This document shows positions 1 to 11,699 of a DNA stretch of 64,000 bases, one piece after another. Both the position numbers and the translations under genes were made by a program. The notes below the pieces were generated by a model. It saw nothing but the letters and a program-made list of their open reading frames with translations. It was not told the DNA's origin and did not search any database. Each line of letters begins with the position of its first letter. Position 1 is the stretch's first letter. This DNA comes from Cymodocea nodosa (lineage: Eukaryota > Streptophyta > Magnoliopsida > Alismatales > Cymodoceaceae), in contig CM072335.1 in assembly GCA_036874045.1 (NCBI GenBank), positions 27,721,501 through 27,785,500 of the forward strand, written 5' to 3'.

Positions 1-685
1 GTCTAAACTGGAATAAATGCTTCTTCATTTCATTTGGTTTTTCTAGTCTACTATTACAATAAGCGATCCCACAAGTTTCACTTCCTTTTTATCCTAGGTT
101 TTACTCCTTTCTGTCTTCCATGTTCCTTTTGTTTTTGTTTTTTTTTTGTCCATGTCTATGACATGAAGCCAAAAGTTAATGAAGATTGAAGTTGCAGCTA
201 TAATGAGTGTACCTCTCTATTCATTAGATATCTGTCTAAAATGAGACTTGTATGACCTAAAGGATATCACAACTCACAAATGTTGGAATAATCTCTCACT
301 GATAGGTAATGACTGGATTGCATTTATATGGAATCTGATTTTAAGTTAGGTGTTGATATTCCACAATCTTGTTCTGTCGTGGTCCCATTCTGTAGCTTAA
401 GAAGACCAAGTTTTATGGAAAGTCAATGGGTTGGAGTGATGGTACCTTGGTAATCAACAGTTGAAAAAGTTTAGGTGAGCAGAGCCACAGAAAGCTGTAG
501 AAATGATCATGCATGCAACAAATTTTCCAATATGATAGTTTGTCATTAATTGAGTGTTGCATGCATATCAGTGGCTCTGAGGGAAAGCTTATAAAATGGT
601 TGTATGTTTGGCTGCAAAGGTTACTATTGGTTTTGATATTTATTGATGATGCATCTTTTAGATACTCATGGACTTTCTTTTGCAG
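1..685 (+). other. Presumed intron sequence upstream of the first visible transporter exon
   Basis: AT-rich sequence with T-runs and no open frame matching a Spinster protein. It ends in a good acceptor (TTTTGCAG, ending at 685), so it is most likely the intron before the first visible exon. Short frames on both strands here look random. Confidence 0.6.
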
Positions 686-3600
686 AGCGATGCAGATTTG
701 CTGTTTGGTGGCATTACAATAGTATGTGGAATACTTGGTACAGTAGCTGGTGGTTATGTTCTTGACTTTATGCAGTCTACAATCACCAATGCCTTCAAGG
801 TATGGATTTCTGATGCTCAATGGGTATTATTTCAATATTGTTTTCTCTGATAAATTCTCCTATTGGTTTCTTAATTAATTAATCTTGTTTCCCCCATAAT
901 TGCAATATGAAACTTCACATGTTTTAATTGTATTCTTGAGCATATATTCATAAGAAATATATTTTTTACATTTAGTATTTCATTGATATATTTGGTTTTT
1001 TGATGATGCACGATCATTTGGCAAATTTGCAGCTGCTTTCTGGTGCAACATTTTTTGGGGCAATATTCTGCTTAATTGCCTTTAGCATGAAGAGTTTGTA
1101 TGCTTTTGTGGTGCTTTTTTCAGTCGGTGAACTTCTGGTGTTTGCAACACAGGTAATTTGTTTGTCTACCATGTGTAGGTTCTCATCATGATAAAATTAT
1201 ACTGCTTTTCTTGGTATATTTCTGTTGTACTTGCCTACTTGCCCAGTATTGTTCATTTCTCTCATTCTTGAGCATCGTGACTCTCATTGGTCAGTATTTC
1301 TTTTTTCTAGGAAATGTAGAAATGCTTTTTTTTCAAATTTCTATGGAATATGATTTTAAATTCGAAAATGGAAGCATGTCAATTCTTCTGCTCTATTGAA
1401 TGTTCAAAGTAGTGAGAAATGCCACGCAGTACTAGCTAAACACAGCTGTCTTCAAGGCAAGGAATTTAACTTCAATTTCGTGTTGGACTTTGAAAAGTTG
1501 AAAACCCAATATGTTGGTAAAATTTCATGATGTCAAAGTCATGGGTTAGAAATACAGTAAAAAACACCTTTTTTAACAAATTACCATGCCAAATATCAGT
1601 TTCAATGTCGTTTCAATAGTTCAAAAAACTGAAACATATCAGTGAAATTTCACCAATATTATATTGAAATGACCTCCCAAAATGTTCTCTGTTATTCTGT
1701 TATTGGAAATATGCCATTGTTACTTAGACAGTTAGACCCCATCTGGTAATGGTTAATGTCGTCTAGCGTCCAAAGCTCCACCCAGGCAGCAATGTTGTAC
1801 AAAAGAAAAATCCATCATCAATACATTAATCTAAATAATTATGGCATTTAGTATCTCTTTTTCCATTCTTCACTCCATCAAATGCTTACCATTCATTATT
1901 TTTTCCCATTTTCAAATTTGGTTCGGAAAAAAGCTTTTTAAGAAGGCCAAGAACAGGAAAATGGTTTTTTGATCCATTTTCCCAGTTGTTTAAAATTTGA
2001 CAATTCTTTACAACATTTAGACAGGCACGTTTTCCCTTTTTGAAACGTTGGGTCTGCTCTCATGGATATTTTTGTAGTGACTAGATGTGAATTTATTTGT
2101 CTACGTTACTGGATTTTCTCCAGATTAGTGAACTTTCTGTGCTTGCAATTTTATTGTAACTTTTAATTCTTTCTACCTTGCACTTCTCTGCACGTCCTTG
2201 TTTGTTGGTTAGTTTTCCATGGCATCATTACCTTGGTGAGCATTGTACTCATTTTTTCTATAAATTTCTGCTATTTAAAAAATATTTAATAACTTTCAGA
2301 TATTCATAAAATCGTAATTTCTTCAATATCCATGATACCTAGTCCTCAAAGGACAAAGTTGTAATAAGATTAATTCTCATTTCCTTAACACAATCTGACA
2401 AGAAATTAAAGAGTGTAAAATCATTTGTCAAATCCCATTGATTTTTTAAATTTGAAGAACTTTCAAGTTTCATTACTTTTATATTATACAAGTTTACTGC
2501 AACTAATTTGATTACTTTGTTACCTAATGTCTTTTAAAATGGCAGGGCCCTGTAAATTATGTATCTCTTCATTGTGTCCGACCCAATATGCGGCCTCTAT
2601 CAATGGCTATGTCTACTGTTGCAATACATATTTTTGGTGATGTACCTTCTTCTCCTCTAGTAGGGGTTCTACAGGTTGTTTTTTATACTTTTTGTATGGT
2701 TTATCTTTATTTTTCATTAGTAATCAGTGAATTGCATTGTATTTTTTCAAACTATCAATTCCTGAATGATGTTTCAGTTGGCTATTTTATTATTTATTTC
2801 CTTCTTCACTACAACAAATAGGGGTTCTACTACTTGTTTTTTTACTTTTTACAATTGCTCCATTATTTACCTCCTTTTCTAATGCTGTCTCATGATCATT
2901 TTAACTGTCAAGTATCTTGTTATTATGCATCAATAAAATTCTCCTATTTGTCACCCATAGTCTCTTTCATCTTTCCTGCAGTTATCTCGTGGGAAAAACT
3001 GTTTAGACCCTTTAATTCGATGACCTAGTTTAAAACACAATGAAAGCCCCAGCAGCCTCTCCTATTGCTCTTCTTTTGCGGTCATGTGATTCTCCTTTTC
3101 AACATTCCTCTTTTTCTTCCTAAACCTTCAACAAGAAGTTTCTCCGTGCAAAACAGAGAATGCAAACACCATAGTCATAATAATCATTACGAAGAATGGG
3201 CATTCACAGGAACCAATGTTTTACTCAATCTTGAGCTATTTAATCATCGGGTATGCAACAGGTAGATATGGTATGGAAATAGGTGTTTCCATATTCATAT
3301 CTATTTTTAAATTTAAATGCAATTACAGATATGGATATTTAACATGATATCTATATCTTTATCAAATGAGTATAAATACAAATTGGATATCAGATGAAAT
3401 GATACTGATAATGACGCATAAGGATATGGAACACAAAAAAATTCAATATCCATTTTGTAGTGACATGAATATGGATACAATATTTATATAATATTAAATG
3501 AATATTTCCTACTATCAAATGTATTATATATTTAAGTTTGTTATTATGTATGAAAAAATCATAAAAATAGATATAGTGATCAATGAGACTAATTGTTATT

Positions 3601-4701
3601 ATTTCTTGAATAAAAGTTGAGTATTTTCCTATTTGGTAGCTAACAAAGAGCGGAACTTTAATTTATGAACTTATATACTCTATTTTAAATAATATATTGC
3701 ATAATATAAATACAAATATTTTTACCCATATCTGTCAAAAAATAAAAATAGATACCGTGTCTGTTAAATTTTGATTCATATCTGTATCTACCAAAAAACA
3801 TATGTGCTTATTGATATCCACGGTTAATCCATATATATTCACATCACTATTAACCAGCGCCCCATACAACAATGAATATTTGACAGGAACGTGTAGAAGT
3901 GCCAAATCATCCCTAGTGTTCACTCAACCATGCCTTCATGTCTACAGATTTTCTCCAACCATCCCAATGACCATGGATATCTAATGACTGTTTCCCAAGT
4001 CAATCTTTTTCAGTGTGAGCGCCTCCTCCAATCACCACGACTTGAAAGTGAGGAGAGGGTGATGAGAGGATAACGGATGAGAAGTGTGTTTCAATCAAAT
4101 TTTTAATCACAATTGTTTGTAACATGAGATGGTAATTTGTCATAACCTTCAGGAAATTTTTGTGCTAGGATTTGCCTTGATTGGGATTTAATGAATCTGT
4201 TATTTGTGTTGCATTTATTTGCACTTTCGTGACTTTATATGTGCTATCTGGCCATTAGCTTAAGTGTCGCATGTCATTAACTGGGCATCATATATATGTA
4301 ATATATGTTGGTGACTAGGTTATTAATTAATCGCTTCTATAAATGCAGGATTATGTAAATAATTGGAGGGAGAGTGCTCTTATACTTACGTCTGTTCTAT
4401 TCCTTGCATCTGCCATATGGTGCATTGGTCAGTTTACATCATTCTCTTCCTAGGCCTCTAGTTTTGTATTGTTTGTTCTAGAGAATTGTGGAATTTACAT
4501 GAACTTGATCTTGCTTGAAATAAAGTATCCCAAACCGTGGAGAAAGGGAATATGTTTTAGAGATAATGTTATTTTGCTTTTGCAGGTATATTTATCCCCA
4601 GTATTGACAGATTTTATGAGGCTAGTGAATCGGGGGTTCCCACCGTAGAGAGATCAAATCTAAGTCCATTGTTGGATGAGACTCCAGATGAAAGATCATA
4701 A
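686..4701 (+). CDS. Spinster-like MFS transporter, 3' part (partial gene)
   Basis: Five coding exons in phase: 686-799, 1033-1152, 2546-2674, 4349-4427 and 4586-4701 (stop TAA 4699-4701), together about 185 residues. All inner borders are GT-AG. The peptide holds membrane segments typical of the major facilitator fold (for example GILGTVAGGYVLDFM and LLSGATFFGAIFCLIAF), then a conserved NMRPLSMA segment and a short acidic cytosolic tail. By remembered family likeness this is the C-terminal half of a plant Spinster homologue, a group annotated as probable sphingolipid transporters; the real substrate in plants is inferred only. No upstream exon was recognised in 1-685, so the N-terminal half lies outside the window. 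The 1.67-kb third intron carries an AT-rich repeat. Confidence 0.85.
3259..3810. repeat. AT-rich foldback repeat in a transporter intron
   Basis: Many variants of GATATGGATAT and ATATCCATATC occur here in both orientations. The left edge has GGTAGATATGG and the right edge has CTGTATCTACC, which is nearly its reverse complement. This suggests a decayed foldback or MITE-like insertion of about 550 bp. Boundaries are approximate and no target-site duplication was established. Confidence 0.4.
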
Positions 4702-6500
4702 AGCAGTCTGAATGTAAATAAGTAACTGTTTCTTACAATACTGCAATCTGCCAATTTGGATGCTATTTTTTTTGCTCGGTAGTTTATATGCTCATCAAGC
4801 AGACGAGCAGCTCGTTCTTGTGATGTGGTAAGGTGATTAAGAAATGTGCATCTTAGAGTTAGTCACAAATTCTTTGAATAAAATTCTCTTTTTTATTACG
4901 AATGTTTGTAGTTAATTATGACAGCCGGTGGAAAACATGCAGTTGCTGAATGGGAGTGTTCCCGCTGCCCTAAGCTTAGCATTGTCTGTCACAAAATATC
5001 AAGGACAGAGATGTAACGAACCAACTATAACATATGGATATATCTTTTAAGTCCGGGCAAAAAGAATTTAACATTGTCCATGACTGTGTAAATGGGGAAA
5101 AAAAGAATTTATGGTGACCTTAGGATTGAACCCTACTTGATAATACCAGTGGATGCAATAATTGTAATGTAGCCAGTAGACCTGTAAATGGAAGGAGTTT
5201 ATACTTACTATGTACGTGCCCTGTCTCATTTAAAATAAGTAAAGATATGCATTTTTAACTCAGGTTTAACTGTTAACACGTGGGTGGTATTTAAATTCTA
5301 TCTATTATGTTTGAAAAGTAAAGATAAAAATAAATCTACGCCCATCCATACGTACACACGCCATTTACAAACTTACTTCCAGCCGATCAGGTACCAACAA
5401 GCTTGTTTAAGAGCAATGAGAGACAAACATACCTCCTATCGTCTCACCTCTTCACAATTATCATGAAATCTTTCATTGTTTTCATGGACCGTCAAAAATC
5501 ATAATGGTAAAATAGATAAATTCTTGATCGTATACATGTTAACCACTCATATTACGACACTTTCAAATTGTGGTGGTAAGATTAATCTAACACTTAGAAA
5601 TGTTTTGTTGCATATTTAAGTCATTTACAATGATTTTATTTAACTAACTTTTAATAGTATTTATCATTTAAGACAGTCAAAATTATTCTTTTATAGTGTT
5701 TGACATAATCAATGACATGAACTCTTGGTTGCACAAGGCAAATCTTACCATAAGTTAGTTCATGGATAGTAAGTACTTGCACTACTATATCATTAGTTTA
5801 GATTTTAATGTAAAGTTATAATCATTAGTTTAGATTTTAATGTTAAGTTATAATCTAACACACGGTAACTTTTCGTTATAGAATTTTTAGCCAAACACGA
5901 TAATGGATAGTGTAGATGAATGATAGTTTTTCTTATATTAGATTGAATTACTATCGTCAATCTTTGATAAGGTAAAAGTAACCTATTTTATGACGATCTA
6001 AATTCAGCCATTGATCTCTTTTGTCATGGTCATTGCTAGAATGACAGGGATTTACATGAGACATCGATCTTCTTCTAGAAGGGAAAATGTACTCAGAACT
6101 TTCAAAAAGATGTGCTTGCAGTTACGCCACTGAAAGTCCTCTCAGAAGGCGTGGATCTCTCAACCAATTGAGCCCACGATCCGTTCGTCTCATTTATACG
6201 TAACTTGTATAACATATAGAGACGAATTTCAATAATTAGGTATGTTGATAGAATAACATGATTACGTGAAAATTTAAAAAATTAAGATATCTAAACACAT
6301 TGTGTTGCCTTAAGAGAAAAATAAATTGAAATCAATCCTTTGTCACAGTAAGAATGCATTGGAAACATTAAGATAATAATAAAATATATTGTAAGGATAT
6401 TAAAATTTGTCAATAATAAAAGTTATATTTAAAATAAAAAATTAAAAAGATATATTTTTTTAATTGTGATTGCTATGTATTTTAAGTTAATACGTATGAG
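4702..6500. other. Intergenic: transporter 3' UTR and spacer before SF1
   Basis: The first few hundred bases should be the transporter 3' UTR; AATAAA-like sequence is present near 4877. The rest is AT-rich with no recognisable gene. A 32-bp tandem duplication sits at 5789-5852. The SF1 promoter must lie in the last part. Confidence 0.6.
5789..5852. repeat. Two-copy 32-bp tandem repeat
   Basis: The unit at 5789-5820 is repeated directly at 5821-5852. Both copies begin ATCATTAGTTTAGATTTTAA and differ at one base (TAAAG versus TTAAG), so the duplication looks recent. Confidence 0.9.
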
Positions 6501-6668
6501 TTTTATAAATATTTAAAATACTTTTAAGTATGAATTCAAGATCTCAAAAAATTAAAATGGACACCTTCGTCACGCTCGTTGCACGTGACCAGGAACGCCA
6601 TAAATGTGAATGTCGATTCCTCTTTCTTATACGACTTCCGAATATTCGCGAACCACCCCTGGAAGCGA

Positions 6669-6676
6669 AAACCCTA
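6669..6676 (+). promoter_or_regulatory. Telo-box in the SF1 5' leader
   Basis: AAACCCTA lies 75 bp upstream of the SF1 start codon. This motif is common in 5' regions of plant housekeeping and RNA-metabolism genes. That it acts here is inferred. Confidence 0.45.
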
Positions 6677-6751
6677 GCGTGTCCTCGCCCCGTTCGAGAA
6701 CAAGATTTGCCCTTTTCTTCTCCTTCTCTTCGGGATTGATCGAAACCGCTG

Positions 6752-9040
6752 ATGGAGGATCCGCCGAATTTTCCTGCTCCGGAACTCCAGACCTCGTCTC
6801 AGTTTGATCATTCCCAACCTCAAAACTTAGGGTTTCATCCCTCCACCTTCCAGTTCGAGGGCCCCCCTGATAACACACATCCGCAGCCGCCCCCGATCAA
6901 TGAAACACCAGAGCAATCGAATCCGCCGTTCCCAGACGCAACTCAGCCCGGGGAAAAGAAGCCGCTGGTCTCTGATAATAGCGTTGCTAAAACGAGGAGT
7001 GGGAACGAGAAAGACTATTCTGGTGGAGAGGAGGAGACGAGTAGTAGGAGGAAGCGGAGGAGCAGGTGGGATACGGATGCGGACCAGAACGGGGATGGGT
7101 CGGGTGGTGGGAGGAAGAGGAGGTCGAGGTGGGCGGAGGAGGAACCAACTCCAGCCGTGCAGTTGCCGGATTTTATGAAGGATTTTACGGCCGGATTGGA
7201 TCCTGAGGTGCAGGCATTGAATATAAGGCTTTTGGAGATTAGTCGGCTCTTGCAGTCTGGGTTGCCGTTGGATGATCGGCCTGAAGGGGCACGATCGCCA
7301 TCACCTGAACCCATTTATGATAACATGGGGATAAGGATCAATACTCGAGAATACAGGGCAAGAGAGAGGTTGACAAAGGAACGACAGGAGATAATTTCAC
7401 AGCTTATTAAGAAGAATCCAGCGTTCAGGCCTCCAGCCGATTACCGTCCTCCCAAGTTACAGAAAAAGTTGTACATTCCGATGAAGGAGTATCCAGGTTA
7501 CAATTTTATTGGACTTATTATTGGGCCGCGAGGTAATACACAAAAGCGGATGGAGAAGGAAACAGGTGCTAAAATCGTAATTAGAGGAAAAGGATCGGTA
7601 AAAGAAGGGAGATTGCAACAAAAGAGGGATTTGAAGCCAGATCCTTCAGAGAATGAGGATTTGCATGTCTTGGTGGAAGCAGAGACACAGGAAGCTCTTG
7701 ATGCTGCTGCTGGTATGGTGGAGAAGCTTCTGACGCCTGTGGATGAAGTTCTCAACGAACACAAAAGGCAGCAGCTCAGGGAACTTGCTGCCCTTAATGG
7801 AACGATAAAAGATGATGAATTTTGTCGACTCTGTGGTGAACCTGGGCATAGGCAGTATGCTTGTCCTGCACGTAACTCTACTTTCAAGAGTGACGTGCTT
7901 TGTAAGATCTGTGGTGACGGTGGACATCCTACTATAGACTGTCCTATGAAAGGAACTGGGAAGAAAATGGATGAAGAGTATCAGAACTTCTTGGCTGAAT
8001 TGGGTGGGAGTGCTCCAGATTCTCTTACTAAGCAAACTTCGGCATTGCCCATCATGGGCTCGTCCACTGGAGGCAGCCTTCCTTGGGCAAGTAGTGGTAA
8101 TGCAGGTGCCACAGGACAGGCAGGAGTAACAAATGGGGTGAAGGAGTATGATGAAACAAATCTCTACATTGGATATTTACCACCTAGTGTTGACGATAGT
8201 GATTTAATTCGCCTGTTCTCTCCCTTTGGCGAGATTGTTATGGCCAAGGTTATCAAGGATAAAACAACAGGATTAAGCAGAGGATATGGATTTGTTAAGT
8301 ACTCTGATGTCTCGCAGGCTAACCAGGCTATATCTAGCATGCATAGCTATCGTCTTGAAGACAAGGTTTTGGCTGTTCGAGTTGCTGGAAAGCCACCACA
8401 GCCTGCTGTCCCTCCAGGTCCTCCAACTACCACTGCACCAACACCATACACTGGATCTGGTGCTTCTGTTGGTGGATATCCATCTCAGCAATACACTGCA
8501 GGTGGGCATCTTTCAAATCCACAAGCCCCACCACCTCCACCACCACCACCAGGATACATGAGTGCACCAGTTCCTTGGGGCCCTCCAGTTCCTCCTCCTT
8601 ATGCTCCATATGCTCCACCACCTCCACCTGGTTCAAATATGTATACACCTGTTGGGCAGTCTATGCCTCCTTATGGTGTACATTATCCCCCTCCACACCA
8701 GACTGTTGCTACCCCTGGAGCTCCAAGTCAGAGCATGCCCTTAAGTGATGCAATGCAGAATTGTCCTCCTGGTGTGACACCTCAGAGCACAGCTCCTCCA
8801 CCTCCCCCATCCAACGGCTCGTACCCTACTGTTCAGCCACCACAACCTCCGTCATCTTTGGATTATTCAGTTTGTTATCCTCCCCCTCCCCCTCCCCCTT
8901 CTGTTGATCCTTCAAAGAACATGGGAAGTGTACCATGGGCTTCGGATGTTTCAGCTCCTCATGCTGGATCAGCATCTTCAGAACAACCTACTTATGGTGC
9001 TGAAAAGGAGTACGAGACGTTTATGGCTGAGATGAAATGA
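6752..9040 (+). CDS. SF1: Splicing factor SF1 / branchpoint-bridging protein, intronless
   Basis: Single exon of 762 residues. It binds the intron branchpoint during early spliceosome assembly in the nucleus (family knowledge). Domains in order: acidic and Pro-rich N-terminus; two basic K/R-x-x-RW motifs (KRRSRW, residues about 100 and 122) that look like UHM-ligand motifs for U2AF65; a helix-hairpin region about 140-175; an SPSPEP motif at about 180, the counterpart of the phosphorylated SPSP of animal SF1; a KH-QUA2 RNA-binding domain about 239-340 with [10 protein letters not shown]; two CCHC zinc knuckles ([14 protein letters not shown] about 357 and [14 protein letters not shown] about 383); an RRM about 469-545 with LYIGYLP and GYGFVKY; and a Pro-rich tail. 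The C-terminal RRM is the plant architecture. The start ATG precedes EDPPNFP and opens the long frame. No frameshift is seen. Confidence 0.95.
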   Translation: MEDPPNFPAPELQTSSQFDHSQPQNLGFHPSTFQFEGPPDNTHPQPPPINETPEQSNPPFPDATQPGEKKPLVSDNSVAKTRSGNEKDYSGGEEETSSRRKRRSRWDTDADQNGDGSGGGRKRRSRWAEEEPTPAVQLPDFMKDFTAGLDPEVQALNIRLLEISRLLQSGLPLDDRPEGARSPSPEPIYDNMGIRINTREYRARERLTKERQEIISQLIKKNPAFRPPADYRPPKLQKKLYIPMKEYPGYNFIGLIIGPRGNTQKRMEKETGAKIVIRGKGSVKEGRLQQKRDLKPDPSENEDLHVLVEAETQEALDAAAGMVEKLLTPVDEVLNEHKRQQLRELAALNGTIKDDEFCRLCGEPGHRQYACPARNSTFKSDVLCKICGDGGHPTIDCPMKGTGKKMDEEYQNFLAELGGSAPDSLTKQTSALPIMGSSTGGSLPWASSGNAGATGQAGVTNGVKEYDETNLYIGYLPPSVDDSDLIRLFSPFGEIVMAKVIKDKTTGLSRGYGFVKYSDVSQANQAISSMHSYRLEDKVLAVRVAGKPPQPAVPPGPPTTTAPTPYTGSGASVGGYPSQQYTAGGHLSNPQAPPPPPPPPGYMSAPVPWGPPVPPPYAPYAPPPPPGSNMYTPVGQSMPPYGVHYPPPHQTVATPGAPSQSMPLSDAMQNCPPGVTPQSTAPPPPPSNGSYPTVQPPQPPSSLDYSVCYPPPPPPPSVDPSKNMGSVPWASDVSAPHAGSASSEQPTYGAEKEYETFMAEMK

Positions 9041-9950
9041 TGCTGAAATAATTCCTTTCTATACCTAAGGTATTTAATATGAAAATTACCTGGTTCAAGC
9101 ATGAAGGTTGCATATATTTTGTTTTAAAAGTCTGTTTCAAGCTTCTGTAGGTGCATCATTAGTTACTTTTTAAGACATGATGCTCTTCATTGTTTCTTTT
9201 GTTTTCTACATTTAAAATCATTTCAATCGCCAGTGATTTACATAGGCTGTCTTTCCTCATTCCATAAGTACTTCATGAGGAAAGTGACCAGGTTCAATAT
9301 CCAAGAAAGTCAACCATTTCCAAAAAATATTTGAAATCATTTTTATTTCTTAATAGAACAGGATGCCCTTGACAAGGGGTTATCTGTGGAAAAAAAATTT
9401 CTGCTTACCTTCCTCAACTAGCATTGGCAATCTCTTTTTCATACATAATTCTTCTTTCCCTGATGTGATCTTTTACTAGCACTGATAGTTATTTTTTTTA
9501 TTTTGATGTTAGCTAACCAAACTTGATTATGATTAATGTTTTGTCAGGAGAGAGAATTATTGGAGTGCTTCTGAACCTGCTTAATTACATGTTGCTATGA
9601 TATCGACTAGTTGGAAGGACTCATATTTTAACCTTGCTGTGCTGTTCTGACTATTGCAGAGATGCCTTGGAATTGCAGGAATGCTAAGTCTCAGATTCCT
9701 ATTACTCTTTGAAGCCAAACTTCAATGGGATGTTAAATATTTTTCTCATATATGGTTTCATGTTATCATGTTCTTGTTTTTGCTGCCAGGACCTTTTTTT
9801 ATCACCTCTTTTCATACTAGACTTCTATATCACCTGACCAATGTGCTTCATTTAGTTTTTATTAGTCGCCAAGAAAACATTTTATTTAAGCAGGTCATCA
9901 GAAAGAAGATTCATGTTTGTGAATGGGTATGTACCACTCATCATCACTTT
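9041..9950 (+). other. SF1 3' UTR and downstream spacer
   Basis: AT-rich sequence after the SF1 stop. No coding exon was recognised. The 3' UTR must begin here but its end cannot be fixed from sequence. Confidence 0.5.
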
Positions 9951-9961
9951 AATGCATAGTT

Positions 9962-10447
9962 CCATGATATTATATTATTATGCTTGTTTTTACCCAATCT
10001 GACATGTCTTAGTTGCATATGGCAGGTATGAGGATAGTAGGGTACCTAACCATTTTCTAAGTTTTTTCTAGTATTTTAGTATTTAGGTTTTCTTGTCACT
10101 TGTCCTGACAACTGTTACTTTATTGTCATTTGATACTGTAATATTTAGGTTGTTGTCACTTAATCTTACATAGCTTCCTAGTTCTATGTGCATGATTCTA
10201 TTATATTATCATATTATGCTTCTTTTACTCAACCTGACATGTCTGTCTTAGTTCTACATGGCAGTTATGGGGATGGTAGGATGCTATCCATTTTCATATT
10301 ATGTTCTTGTCCTATATAATATTTAGGTTTTCTTCTCACTTGTCCTGACAACTCGTTACTTTATTATTGTTTAATACTATAATATTTAGGTTTTTTGGTT
10401 ATTCAACCTGACATATTTTCCTAGTTCTATATGGCAGGTGTGAGACT
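9962..10447. repeat. About 230-240-bp tandem duplication
   Basis: The segment at about 9962-10190 is repeated at about 10193-10447. Each copy contains, in the same order, a TATTATATTAT start, ATTATGCTT, CTGACATGTC, ATGGCAG, TTTAGGTTTTCTT and CACTTGTCCTGACAACT. The copies have diverged by several small indels, so the event is not recent. Confidence 0.8.
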
Positions 10448-10449
10448 TC

Positions 10450-11280
10450 AATGACCTAGTGGCATTCTGTGATACTTCAAGTGCTATTTATGAAGTATTA
10501 TTTTGGAATACAATATTACCTAATATTCTCTAACACCTCTCTTTTTTGCATAATTGCATCATAGATAAATCATCTCCGTCAATTTTTTCCTTATGAATAC
10601 TTCCCTCATTCTAACCTGTTTTCTTCTGTTAAGGTGATGTTGGGTGTTAATCTGCTTACTATTCAGGAATGTCCTTTCCTGACTTTAAGAAACTCTTCTC
10701 TTAAGTTTTTAAAATCATGTTCTAGTTGGAAGAATGCCAAATTTAGATAAGTGGCTAAATTTTGTCATTTGAATATTGTTATTTGATTGGTGTGCCTCCT
10801 TTATAGTGGTTATAGAACAGATATGATGAGACACCAAATTAAGCAGTGTGGAGGGTATGTTTTGGTTAAAGTTAGTCTTGGGAGATGGTGTGAGTTTTAT
10901 TGGGTAAATTGAGTTTTACAGGAGATTTTCCCCTTTTGATGGTTTATTACAGTTGGCGATGCATTTGTCGTGCCTGTACTTTTGAGGTGAAAAACTTCTG
11001 TGATGCACTTGTTAAGCTGTCTGAGCTTCCATTTGATTCAGATTATAGGACATCTAGATTATGCATAATTGAAATTGTACATATTTACGGAGTTGGTTAT
11101 GATTATCTTGATTTTGAGATACCATTTACATACATAAAGATTTGTAGAAATAAAACTTTACTCAACTATATCTTAGAAATAAAAACTCAATCTGCCCATA
11201 GTCTCATAATCAGGCATTGCATGATTGAATTTTTAGTTTTATTATTTATTTATTTGAATTTCTTAAGTCATTACCTTATA
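10450..11280. other. Intergenic, nothing recognised
   Basis: AT-rich. An open frame of 171 codons starts at 10900, but it is Cys/Phe/Tyr-rich and low in complexity, and no family was recognised. It is probably chance. Confidence 0.4.
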
Positions 11281-11284
11281 TATA

Positions 11285-11650
11285 TGTGTACCTATAGCAA
11301 TTTTGCTGTGGGTGCCCATGATGGACGGTTGAGATTAAATCTCAGCATTTATCAAAGACTGAGATTGTACTTGGTTGGGAGGGGGGGGGTGTTGTACCAA
11401 ATGTTGGATACATGAAAATGTATGATGGGGATGGCGGAAGAGATTCGTTGAGGAGAGGGGAGGGGGGGGGACACATGAAATGTCGATGCTCATGGAGATG
11501 GTGGAGCTGCATGGTTCCCCGACAGCCAACACTTGCAAGAATGCTTGCTTGGACGCTTGGCAGGCCATGTGGTCCACCCGCGCACGTTGGGGAAGATGGC
11601 ACCCATAGCGAAATTGTTGTGGGCGCCTACATATGCTTTTACCTTATATA
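11285..11650. mobile_element. MITE-like element with palindromic ends
   Basis: Near 11297 the sequence reads TAGCAATTTTGCTGTGGGTG. Near 11598 it reads GGCACCCATAGCGAAATTGT, close to the reverse complement of the first. Both ends are flanked outward by TTATATATATGTGT-like sequence. The interior holds two G-runs (about 11381 and 11460). The form suggests a nonautonomous DNA transposon of about 370 bp; superfamily unknown. Confidence 0.5.
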
Positions 11651-11699
11651 TATATGTGTGATTTGTTATGATTATTTGCCTTACCTCTTGCCTTAGACA

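Noticed and set aside
7498-8035. Overlapping minus-strand frames opposite SF1
   Set aside because: Shadows of the KH and zinc-knuckle coding sequence; no independent domain.
10900-11415. 171-codon plus-strand frame as a gene
   Set aside because: No recognisable domain, AT-driven composition, and the end runs into a MITE-like element.
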